Assembly (NCBI GenBank): GCA_963693085.1
Contig: OY856411.1
Coordinates: 1,347,091,550 to 1,347,155,549 of the forward strand
DNA length: 64,000 bases
Reading direction: 5' to 3'
Source: Alisma plantago-aquatica
Taxonomy: Eukaryota; Streptophyta; Magnoliopsida; Alismatales; Alismataceae
The translations under genes and the position numbers were made by a program. Each line of letters starts with the position of its first letter. Position 1 is the first letter of the stretch. The notes under the pieces were generated by a model. The model saw only the letters and a list, made by a program, of their open reading frames with translations. It had not been told where the DNA came from and did not search any database. Below, in pieces: positions 50,421-60,580 of the stretch.

Positions 50421-52833
50421 GTTTATCTGACCATCTGCTGGTCCTTCTCCACAAGAAACACACTTATTAGGGACCAAAACCCTTCTGCTTTGAATGATTA
50501 TGGACCCAACATCAAGATTTCAACTCCATGATCAATAACTACTGGCTCACTCAGCCAACCTCATCCTACTAAGGACATACATCACAAGCTAAAACATCTT
50601 CGACCTATCCTCAAAGAATGGAACCATGATACGTTTAGATCCATTCCCAAAACCATCAAGAGAAAAGAAGAACAACTTCTTACTGCCATTCAACAACCCT
50701 CGGATGACCACAACAATCTGGTCCAAGAAATTAACAACCTCAAGGCACAAAAAGAAATTTTATGGAAACAAAGAGCTAAGATCAAATGGTTATAGGAAGG
50801 AGATAGAAACACAAAATTCTTCCACTCCACCTACAACACCAAGCGTAACTGACGATTGATCACCAACATTGATGGTATAGACACAACTATTCAACCCATA
50901 CAAACCCTCATCAACCACATTATCCAATTCTTCAAAAGCTTATACACTAATGGGCACACCCTACAACAATGAATCAACATTGACTAGAACCGCATATACA
51001 CTCATAAGATCCCTTCTCCAAATCACCTCTTAGATCCATTTCTTAATATGGAAATACACGATGCCATCCTACAATTAGGACTGGACAAATCACTAGGGCC
51101 CGATGAAAATGATATATCATCCTTCAGAGTCACATGGCCCATCATCAAAGAAGATATCATCAAGCTTATGGAAGAGATCCACCGATAACACAACACTAAC
51201 GATCTCCTCAGACCTATCAACCACACCCACATTGCCCTGATCCCAAAAATTGATCATCCTAGCTCCATACGGGATTACAGACCCATCAGACTCATCAACT
51301 CCACATATAAAATTATAGCCAAGATCCTTAGTAGTCGCATGAAACATGCCATCAACAATATCATTGATATCCAACAATGTGCATTCCTACCACGCAAAAG
51401 CATCCAGGATTCTTTTATCACAGTACAAGAGACATTGCATACATGTCACAACAATCACGAGCCTACTCTTATTTTCAAATTGGATTTTGAAAAGGCCTTT
51501 GATAATGTTAATTGGGATTTCTTCATCGAATATTTGCGGGGACTCAATTTCCCCGGCAAAGGTGTGCATGGATACAATCTTGTATATAAACTAGTACCTT
51601 TGCGACTCTCATCAATGGGTCACCACATGGTTTCTTCACAAACTCAAATGGGCTACGACAAGGTGACCCACAATCCCCCTACTTATTCATCATCATGGCC
51701 GTACTAAATTCCCTCATACGGAATGCCACAGAGGCGGGATACATCAACAAGCCTAGGGGTTTCCCACACAATGTGATTCAATATGCAGATAATACTATCA
51801 TCATCATCATCATCATCAAAACAAACGATGCTAATGCCATTAATCTAACCATGATTCTATGCATTTTCACTAAACTATCTGGACTTAAAATCAACTACAT
51901 CAAATCCACAATTATATGCGACCATATGAACTCCACAAATAGGGATATATATACGAACATGTTGGGATGTCGCCAGGAAACCTTCCCATTTACATTTCTT
52001 GGACTCCCACTCAGCCCAGCACGACATGGAATCCTATCATCAACAAACTACACAATTGAGTAGAAACACTTGGACAACACCATCCACATCATATCCCTCA
52101 CAATCCATATACCACCCCACCTATGGTATAATACCAAATTCTGGCAGGACCCATGGTGGCATGGACAAACGCTTATCAACCATCAACTACCTACCAAGAA
52201 CATACCAAGTACGCTTACCAATCTCAAAAATTGCACAGCTTTAACCAAACTAGGATCAAATAGAGAAAACAATTTTAAATGACGCCTCAGAGAATGGACA
52301 AACCCAACCACATATTCATACATCCTCAATCAATTAGAACACAACATTAACAGAAATATCTCAGGGGTTTGGGGACCTAGATACACGGCCAAAGCAGCAT
52401 ATCAACACTTTACTTACACAGGACTGACTAGAGCATACATTAAGATCTGGCAGATAAAATGCCCCCCCCCCAAATTACACATTCGGACATGGCTCATCAG
52501 TTGTGACAAACTACCCACTGACATGGCAATGAGGAGTAGAGGTTTTGAGGGACCCTCTAAATGTCGTCTATGTAATTGTCATGAAGAAACTACTCAACAT
52601 CTTATATATGGGTGCCACACCTCTAGATGTATATGGACTCACTACACCACAGCCACCACCATTCTAGAAGACGCCTACCTCAACACCAAACACAAAATAC
52701 AACACATAAAAAGTCGAACAGATCGATACCTCAGTCATGACGTACTAACGATGGCCATTATATGGGTCATATGGACTACCAGAAACAAGATTATTTTTAA
52801 CAAGTACATCATATCCATTCAGCACACCCTTTA
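50421..52833 (+). pseudogene. LINE E ORF2 (RT and zf-RVT), copy 1, broken
   Basis: Linker and RT pieces: EILWKQRAKIKWL*EGDRNT near 50752, LGLDKSLGPDENDIS near 51075, HIALIPKIDHPSSIRDYRPI near 51228, QCAFLPRKSIQDSFITVQE near 51376, FKLDFEKAFDNVNWDFF near 51477, GLRQGDPQSPYLFIIM near 51650, then active-site box YADN (51782-51793), with the second Asp changed to Asn. zf-RVT: CRLCNCHEETTQHLIYGC at 52562-52615. Stops occur after IKWL, after NTKRN and near 52062. A C10 run lies at 52462-52471. Confidence 0.88.
52462..52471 (+). repeat. C10 run in LINE E copy 1
   Basis: Ten C residues in the block where L1 ORF2 usually reads IKCPPK. Its length could be a sequencing or assembly error. Confidence 0.8.
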
Positions 52834-53289
52834 ATAGGTGGACTCAACATATCAAGATTTAATGTGAAATGGGTCACAACATCGACAATGGGGGCATAAC
52901 CCGCAAAGAACCATACAACCTGATGTATGAAAACAACATTTCAAGGAACCTGACGCTGGGACAGATGGAGGGGGCAAGAGAAAACTGAAGTGCCTTACAG
53001 ATATGCAGGAACCAAGTATTAGACTCTGTTGATCACTGCACTCACAAGAGCATCGGACTACATTTTGATGTTTTGATCCTTTTTCCTTTGATTATCATAT
53101 GTATATAACCTGAATTCAAGCTCCTCAGGGATACACCACACTGGTGATCTATCCCCACTGTGGTATTTTGGACGATATGTAACACTTTTCTTCTCTGTGT
53201 TTTTTTTAATATTTTTTCTGCTCGATCAACTTATCGCGTATATGATAAGTCTTTTTTATCAATACAAGGAACACATTATAATAAAAAAA

Positions 53290-53982
53290 CAGTTTGGGAA
53301 GGAAGTCGTCGTTGAAGTCCTTCAGTCCTAGCTGTCAACGTATATCAATTTTTGAAGGATTTTCAGTGCACATAGTCACTAGAAAGTCATTCTGAATGTT
53401 CTTGGCGACTCATACTTTTTCTGCTAGTTATATTTTTTCTTGATCATTTCGTGTCAAAGTTTTCAGAAACAAGTTGTTTATCCAAGAACTTTTCACGGGC
53501 TGCATGATTACAATAACTTTTCCGATTCTCGACTTCTGCTCCTTATGACCCAGCTCTCTCCTCACAGTGCCGTCTTTGTTTGTTCCAGTCGTGAGCAATA
53601 CGTATCATTGACGTCATCTTAGTTGAGAGCCTTGACTAAGGGTTGACATCGTCCTCAGTTCCCATGGGTGGCGGACTTGTCTGGCGGAGACTCGTTGGGG
53701 CATCCACCAATTAAACTTAAATTGTGATTGAAAATGACAAGTTACGTTTCGAAAACAATGACATGGCCTATCTTTTTCATCTTGTCATATCTAAGCTGAA
53801 AATTGTGTAACGACGATGTGCTGAACTGTAGATTTAATATTCTCCATTGCAATAGCTATTCCAGTAACCTCATAATTTCAGGTCTGGCATACCACATCGG
53901 GTACTACATTAACCTTAGCAAGGATGGAGTTATGTGCTAGTTCAGGACTTAGCACAAAATAAAACATAATTTTCAGCTCCTT
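53290..53982. other. Unassigned sequence between LINE E and CACTA end, copy 1
   Basis: 693 bp of moderately GC-rich DNA with no recognisable domain, repeated at 57514-58207. The 60-codon frame at 53440-53622 has no known motif. It is probably the sequence both elements were inserted into. Confidence 0.5.
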
Positions 53983-54677
53983 CACTACTACATAAAAGTC
54001 TTTTAGCGTCAGTTATTTAACCTCTTTAGTGTCGGTTTCAAAGCGACACCCAAGTGGACGCCGCTAAAGGGGGACACCTTCGGCGTCGTATCCCAACCGA
54101 CGCCAAAACCTTTTTCGCCACTGAAAACGCGCTAGCAAATGGACTATATGCGTCGGTTGTTTAGTAAAAATCGACGCTCAAACTCTTCCCGCCACGGAAA
54201 ACGCGCCAGCAAAGGGACTATAGGCGTCAGTTGTTTACTAAACAACCGCCTCCTAAACTCTTCCCGCCACCAAAAGACGCCAGCAAAGGGATTATAGGCG
54301 TCAGTTTTCTAAGAGAAACAGACGCCACATCATCTGAACTGACGTCGGTTTTGTGATAATAACCGACGCCCTATCCCCTGTCTACCACCACGGCCGTGCT
54401 TCCCAGCACGGCTGTGGTACCTGGTCACATAGACGTCGGTTTTAGGTAGAAAATCGCCGCCATATATCATAGGTGTCGATTTTGTTCAAATAACCAATGC
54501 CTATGTTTTTTTCTGTCAGTCTGCAGACCTACTCTGGCTGGTCGCAGGATGAGAAACCTGTAGTTCAGTTATGAACTGCAGGTTTTACGACATCCATTGA
54601 TATCAACCAACAACAAGCCACAAACCTGCAAAATTAACATGATGGACAATATTATATATATGTGATTCACACTCATG
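53983..54677. mobile_element. CACTA transposon end, truncated (copy 1)
   Basis: Begins CACTACTACATAAAAG, the usual CACTA terminal inverted repeat, followed by many subterminal copies of GCGTCGGTT, GACGCC and their complements between 54000 and 54500. Subterminal repeats of this type bind the element's own regulator protein. The other end is lost at the duplication junction at 54677/54678. Confidence 0.88.
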
Positions 54678-54849
54678 TATTTTAAAAGGTAAGAAAAGTT
54701 TTATTTTTATACCAAATTTTAGTTTAGATGGTAGAATTTCATAATTACTATTGATTATTTGTCGAACCTTTGATCCAATTTATTGGGCTAACGGCTCCGA
54801 TCTCTTGGTCTCCCTTAAGTGGGGGTTATCGGAAGACGGGGTCGTTACA
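54678..54849 (+). repeat. 3' LTR fragment carried by the duplication
   Basis: The last 172 bp of the LTR, ending GGGTCGTTACA and followed by ATGCC. It has no LTR element upstream of it, which shows that it arose by duplication rather than insertion. Confidence 0.93.
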
Positions 54850-54854
54850 ATGCC

Positions 54855-57513
54855 CTATGACCCCATGCTATGCCAACATATTCAAGAACTTCATCACCAC
54901 ACATAACCTACGTGACCTTCACCCAAGTAATGGATGTTGGACATGGAACATGGGCTTGCTTAGATCCAGACTAGACCGATTTTTATGTAACAACCTATGA
55001 TCACAACTTCACTCAGGGACACATACCACTCTAATCACATCAAGTTTATTTAACCAACCGGCAAGAAATAGCTTAGGTGGTCGCAGTACGTGGCCCCTCA
55101 TGAAGTGGCTTGGGTTCGTATCCCCTAGTGGTGTTGTTCGGAATTGTTTCTCCCGTAGCGCAGCCAGCCTCTACGCAACTTAATGGGCTATTCTCCTTAT
55201 GGGATGGGGCTGAGCTCCCCAGGTTGGGTTCGGCGCAAGCCTTACGAGTCTCCTGTGTTACAAAAAAAAGTTTATCTGACCATCTGATGGTCCTTCTCCA
55301 CAAGCAACACACTTATTAGGGACCAAAACCCTTCTGCTTTGAACGATTATGGACCCAACATCAAGATTTCAACTCCATGATCAATAACTACTGGCTCACT
55401 CATCCAACCTCATCCTACTAAGGACATACATCACAAGCTAGAACATCTTCGACCTATCCTCAAAGAATGGAACCTTGATACATTTAGATCCATTCCCAAA
55501 ACCATCAAGAGAAAAGAAGAACAACTTCTTACTGCCATTCAACAACCCTCGGATGACCACAACAATCTGGTCCAAGAAATTAACAACCTCAAGGCACAAA
55601 AAGAAATTTTATGGAAACAAAGAGCTAAGATCAAATGGTTATAGGAAGGAGATAGAAACACAAAATTCTTCCACTCCACCTACAACACCAAGCGTAACTG
55701 ACGATTGATCACCAACATTGATGGTAGAGACACAACTATTCAACCCATACAAACCCTCATCAACCACATTATCCAAATCTTCAAAAGCTTATACACTAAT
55801 GGGCACACCCTACAACAATGAATCAACATTGACTAGAACCGCATATATACTCATAAGATCCCTTCTCCAAATAACCTCTTAGATCCATTTCTTAATATGG
55901 AAATACACGATGCCATCCTACAATTAGGACTGGACAAATCACTAGGGCCCGATGAAAATGATATATCATCCTTCAGAGTCACATGGCCCGCCATCAAAGA
56001 AGATATCATCAAGATTATGGAAGAGATCCACTGATAACACAACACTAACCATCTCCTCAGACCTATCAACCACACCCACATTGCCCTGATCCCAAAAATT
56101 GATCATCCTAGCTCCATACGGGATTACAGACCCATCAAACTCATCAACTCCACATATAAAATTATAGCCAAGATCCTTAGTAGTCGCATGAAACATGCCA
56201 TCAACAATATCATTGATATCCAACAATGTGCATTCCTGCCACACAAAACCATCCAGGATGCTTTTATCACAGTACAAGAGACATTGCATACATGTCACAA
56301 CAATCACGAGCCTACTCTTATTTTCAAATTGGATTTTGAAAATGCCTTTGATAACGTTAATTGGGATTTCTTCATCGAATATTTGCGGAGACTCAATTTC
56401 CCCGACAAAGGTGTGCATGGATACAATCTTGTATATAAACTAGTACCTTTGCGACTCTCATCAATGGGTCACCACATGGTTTCTTCACAAACTCAAATGG
56501 GCTACGACAAGGTGACCCACTATCCCCCTACTTATTCATCATCATGGCCGTACTAAATTCCCTCATACGGAATGCCACAGAGGCGGGATACATCAACAAG
56601 CCTAGGGGTTTCCCACACAATGTGATTCAATATGCAGATAATACTATCATCATCATTATCATCAAAACAAACGATGCTAATGCCATTAATCTAACCATGA
56701 TTCTATGCATTTTCACTAAACTATCTGGACTTAAAATCAACTACACCAAATCCACAATTATATGTGACCATATGAACTCCACAAATAGGGATATATATAC
56801 GAACATGTTGGGATGTCGCCAGGAAACCTTCCCATTTACATATCTTGGACTCCCACTCAGCCCAGCACGACATGGAATCCTATCATCAACAAACTACACA
56901 ATTGAGTAGAAACACTTGGCCAACACCATCCACATCATATCCCTCACAATCCATATACCACCCCACCTATGGTATAATACCAAATTCTGGCAGGACCCAT
57001 GGTGGCATGGACAAACGCTTATCAACCATCAACTACCTACCAAGAACATACCAAATACGCTTACCAATCTCAAAAATTGCACAGCTTTAACCAAACTAGG
57101 ATCAAATCGACAACGGGGGCAGAACCCACAAAGAACCATACAACCTGATGTATGAAAATAACATTTCAAGGAACCTGATGCTAGGACAGATGGAGGGGGC
57201 AAGAGAAAACTGAAGTGCCTTACAGATATGCAGGAACCAAGTATTAAACTCTGTTGATCACTGCACTCACAAGAGCATCGGACTACATTTTAATGTTTTG
57301 ATCCTTTTTCCTTTGATTATCATATGTATATAACCTGAATTTAAGCTCCTCCGGGATACACCACACTGGTGATCTATCCCCACTGTGGTATTTTGGACGA
57401 TATGTAACACTTTTCTTCTCTGTGTTTTTTTTAATATTTTTTCTGCTCGATCAACTTATCGCGGATATGATAAGTCTTTTTTATCAATACAAGGAACACA
57501 TTATAATAAAAAA
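54855..57513 (+). pseudogene. LINE E ORF2, copy 2, with internal deletion
   Basis: Same order as copy 1: endonuclease end (FKNFITTHNLRDL), SINE, RT with GLRQGDPLSPYLFIIM near 56499 and the same YADN box (56631-56642). The shared Asp to Asn change shows it predates the duplication. The 621-bp deletion at about 57106 removes the zf-RVT. It ends in ATAATAAAAAAG near 57513. Confidence 0.88.
55059..55269 (+). mobile_element. tRNA-derived SINE, duplicated copy
   Basis: Identical in layout to 50210-50420, with the same A and B boxes and A-tail, differing at only a few bases. It was copied as part of the tandem duplication, not inserted independently. Confidence 0.87.
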
Positions 57514-58207
57514 GAAGTTTGGGAAGGAAGTCGTCGTTGAAGTCCTTCAGTCCTAGCTGTCAACGTATATCAATTTTTGAAGGATTTTCAGTGCACATAG
57601 TCACTAGAAAGTCATTCTGAATGTTCTTGGCGACTCATACTATTTCTGCTAGTTATATTTTTTCTTGACCATTTCGTGTCAAAGTTTTCAGAAACAAGTT
57701 GTTTATCCAAGAACTTTTCACGGGCTGCATGATTACAATAACTTTTCCGATTCTCGACTTCTGCTCCTTATGACCCAGCTCTCTCCTCACAGTGCCGTCT
57801 TTGTTTGTTCCAGTCGTGCGCAATACGTATCATTGACGTCATCTTAGTTGAGAGCCTTGACTAAGGGTTGACATCGTCCACAGTTCCCATGGGTGGCGGA
57901 CTTGTCTGGCGGAGACTCGTTGGGGCATCCACCAATTAAACTTAAATTGTGATTGAAAATGACAAGTTACGTTTCGAAAACAATGACATGGCCTATCTTT
58001 TTCATCTTGTCTTATCTATGCTGAAAATTGTGTAACGACGATGTGCTGAACTGTAGATTTAATATTCTCCATTGCATTAGCTATTCCAGTAACCTCATAA
58101 TTTCAGGTCTGGCATACCACATCGGGTACTACATTAACCTTAGCAAGGATGGAGTTATGTGCTAGTTCAGGACTTAGCACAAAATAAAACATAATTTTCT
58201 GCTCCTT
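57514..58207. other. Unassigned sequence, copy 2
   Basis: Duplicate of 53290-53982. No feature is recognised. Confidence 0.5.
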
Positions 58208-58224
58208 CACTACTACATAAAAGC

Positions 58225-58730
58225 CTTTTAGTGTCAGTTATTTAACCTCTTTAGTATCGGTTTCAAAGCGACACCCAAGTGGACGCCGCTAAAGGGGGAC
58301 ATCTTCGGCGTCGGATCCCAACCGACGCCAAAACATTTTTCGCCACTGAAAACGCGCTAGCAAATGGACTATATGCTTCGGTTGTTTAGTAAAAATCGAC
58401 GCTCAAACTCTTCCCGCCACGGAAAACGCGCCAGCAAAGGGACTATAGGCATCAGTTGTTTACTAAACAACCGCCGCCTAAACTCTTCCCGCCACCAAAA
58501 CACGCCAGCAAAGGGATTATAGGCGTCAGTTTTCTCAGAGAAACAGACGCCACATCATCTGAACTGACGTCAGTTTTGTGATAATAACCGACGCCCTATC
58601 CCCTGTCTACCACCACGGCCGTGCTTCCCAGCACGGCCGTGGTACCTGGTCACATAGACGTCGGTTTTAGGTGGAAAATCGCCGCCATATATCATAGGTG
58701 TCGATTTTGTTCAAATAACCAATGCCTATA
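58225..58730. repeat. CACTA subterminal repeat region
   Basis: Many copies of GCGTCGGTT, GGCGTCAGTT, ACCGACGCC and close variants in both orientations. An internal palindrome CCACGGCCGTGCTTCCCAGCACGG.. lies near 58610. This arrangement is the usual binding platform for CACTA regulatory proteins. Copy 1 equivalent: about 54000-54505. Confidence 0.85.
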
Positions 58731-59279
58731 TTTTTTTTTCTGTCAGTCTGCAGACCTGCTGTGGCTGGTCGCAGGATGAGAAACCTGTAGTTCAGTTATG
58801 AACTGCAGGTTTTACGACATCCATTGATATCAACCAACAACAAGCCACAAACCTGCAAAATTAACATGATGGACAATATTATATATATGTGATTCACACT
58901 CATGTATAAGAACATTTAATTCATATTACTTTTTTTCATCACACACATGTAGAAACCAGTAGCAACCTGCAGTTCCATTTATTTCATCTCTTTTCACATT
59001 CAGACACATGTAGAAATATTCATGTATTGATGATTTTCACACACATGACAATTCATAAAACTTCATTCACATTCACACAAAATTAATTATGAGAACAAAG
59101 TTATTCTTTATTCATCATTGTCATCATTGTAAACAAAATCATATTGAAGAGCCATGAAACAGCAAAAGAAGCCACAATGAAGAGAATCATGATACATATA
59201 CAATACATAAAATGCATCACGCACAAGTGTTTCAGATTCATATAACAACATGACAGACTAACACATATATAGTGCATAA

Positions 59280-59733
59280 CAACAACAATGCCGGATTTAC
59301 ATACAACACTAGCTTAGTACATATATAGTGGGACTAAGGTGACGATCCCACCTGCTAAAACAAATTACTGACAACTACATGTTACGACTGGGAGGTCGTG
59401 ATTCAGCAATCGTATGCATTAGCAGGAGGACAAACAGATTTCACCATGAGTTAACATTGAAGAAGGTCTACTAACCTACACTGAGCTAAACAAGTTTATC
59501 AATGTTAGTACTGATAAAATTGTTTAGCTCAGTGTAGGTTAGTAGACTTTCTTCAATGTTAACTCGTGGTGAAATCTGTTTGTCCTCCTACTAATGCATA
59601 CGGTTGCTGAATCACGACCTCCCAGTCGTAACATGTAGTTGTCGGTAACCTGTTTTAGCAGGTGGGATCATCGTCTTAGTCCCACTATATATGTACTAAG
59701 CTAGTGTTGTATGTAAATTCGGCGTTGCTGTTG
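59280..59733. repeat. Long hairpin: inverted repeat with about 220-bp arms and a 10-base loop
   Basis: Left arm 59280-59502 and right arm 59513-59733 are reverse complements with roughly 15 mismatches by eye, mostly transitions. The loop is ATGTTAGTAC. A transcript in either direction would fold into a nearly complete double-stranded stem. The right arm begins two bases beyond the TNP2 stop codon, so on the transposase transcript the hairpin would form the start of the 3' UTR. The left arm looks like an inverted copy of that region. Confidence 0.93.
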
Positions 59734-59735
59734 TA

Positions 59736-60580
59736 CTAAGCAATGTCGATGGCCTGCATAGTTATGTCATGGCCGTCCTACATAGCCTGTAGTCTTTGGC
59801 GAACGCCTGCAAATTAAATAGAATTGCTATTAACTAGTATCCTAAAAATTTGATAAAAAACACACTTATAAAATATAATTATAAATGAACATATAGATAG
59901 AAACCTCAGGGATATATTCTTAAAACTTACATTGTCAGGCAGTGCAAGCACGTCCTCACCCTCACGGTGATCATCAACACGGTCATCATGGGAACATAAT
60001 AAAAATATAAACATCCATGCCTCTAATATTGTGATCTTTTATCAATTAACAATCCTTCATTATAATCCCCGCGAACATACAAGTCATTGTGATCCCCAAC
60101 TTCAATGTTTGGTGGTGTTGGCAACCCAACTGAGAATGGATTGGAGTTATCATACTTATCATAGTACTCTTCTTCGTCTATAGGATCTTCAATGAACTGT
60201 CTTTTACCATGAAGAACAACCGACCATTTATCAATTGCAGGACCATCGATATAAAATACTTATTTTGCCTGTGATGCCAATATGAATGGTTCACCCTTCT
60301 CACCAATCTTTTCAAAGTTCACTCACATGAAACCCAATTTATCCACTATAACTCCTTTGTTGTTGTCAACCTGATTACATTTAAAGAGTGGAATTCTGAA
60401 ATCTACATAGTCAAACTCCCATATGTCTTCAATGACACAGTAATATGACATTTTAGCTTCATGTGGACTTTAATCCTTTGCACTTACAAAAAATAATGAA
60501 GACGCTTGAAGGGTGACCCCGCTGTTTTGGACGACACTCTTATTGTGGCAACACATCCCATTATCATACAGATAACGAGG
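59736..60580 (-). pseudogene. TNP2-like transposase C-terminus (DUF4216-like), broken
   Basis: From the right: QNSGVTLQASSLFFVSAKD, then MSYYCVIEDIWEFDYVDF and IPLFKCNQVDNNKGVIVDKL, then VNFEKIGEKGEPFILASQAK and VFYIDGPAIDKWSVVLHGKR. These match the DUF4216 domain at the end of CACTA TNP2 transposases (Y-x-G/C-V-I-E-I, LFKC, W/V-D, NF, EPFI-A-QA, VFYV/I). Stops lie at 60470-60472 (TAA), 60323-60325 (TGA) and 60260-60262 (TAA). A likely intron follows LPDN, and a short last exon ends in TAG at 59736-59738. The N-terminal part is cut by the LTR at 60581. The transposase would cut the element ends; this copy cannot. Confidence 0.83.
59807..59930 (-). other. Probable last intron of the TNP2-like gene (124 bp)
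   Basis: On the minus strand, GTAAGT (59930-59925) follows the codons for LPDN. TTTAATTTGCAG ends at 59807, preceded by an A/T-rich tract typical of plant introns. The next exon then reads in one frame to a TAG, with one internal stop. The splice sites are inferred from sequence only. Confidence 0.6.

Larger units (their letters stand above)
38340..53289 (+). mobile_element. LINE E: L1-type retrotransposon split by a complete LTR element
   Basis: An ORF1-like tail and the first part of the endonuclease lie at 38347-39219. The endonuclease resumes at 50006, then RT, zf-RVT and a 3' UTR ending in ATAATAAAAAAA at 53289. A 211-bp SINE is inserted at 50210. The 5' end is undefined: the sequence becomes LINE-like near 38340, soon after LINE D ends. 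Most of ORF1 is absent, so it is probably 5'-truncated. Bases 49829-53289, including the LINE E part from 50006, are present a second time in the tandem duplication. Confidence 0.85.
49829..54677 (+). repeat. Tandem duplication, unit 1 (4849 bp)
   Basis: This unit contains the last 172 bp of the 3' LTR, the ATGCC duplication, LINE E ORF2 with its SINE and A-tail, 693 bp of unassigned DNA, and the left 695 bp of a CACTA element. The next unit starts at 54678 with the same TATTTTAAAAGGTAAG. The offset is exactly 4849 bp at anchors from 49921 to 51695. Confidence 0.95.
54678..58905 (+). repeat. Tandem duplication, unit 2 (about 4.23 kb)
   Basis: Second copy of 49829-54677, shortened by a 621-bp deletion (unit 1 positions 52262-52882), a 3-bp loss in an ATC run and a 2-bp gain in a T run. 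After 58905 the sequence leaves the unit and continues into the rest of the CACTA element, so this copy holds the original right junction. Confidence 0.95.
58208..60580 (-). mobile_element. CACTA (En/Spm) transposon, 3' part, interrupted by an LTR
   Basis: The left end carries CACTACTACATAAAAG, followed by about 500 bp of GCGTCGGTT-type subterminal repeats in both orientations. Further right, on the minus strand, is the C-terminus of the TNP2-type transposase with a DUF4216-like domain, so this is the element's 3' end. At 60581 an LTR interrupts the transposase, and the remainder lies outside the window. About 370 bp of AT-rich DNA (58910-59279) without features separates the repeats from the hairpin. 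Confidence 0.88.

Noticed and set aside
38347..53289. Endogenous pararetrovirus as the source of the RT fragments
   Set aside because: RT fragments are preceded by an AP-type endonuclease and followed by a zf-RVT and A-tail, which is L1 order. No movement or coat protein motif was seen.
53440..53622. 60-codon frame conserved in both units as a gene
   Set aside because: Its conservation follows from the recent duplication, and no domain or codon pattern is seen.
54678..54849. A second independent LTR insertion
   Set aside because: It is only 172 bp, has no start, and its breakpoint and downstream sequence repeat unit 1 exactly at an offset of 4849 bp.
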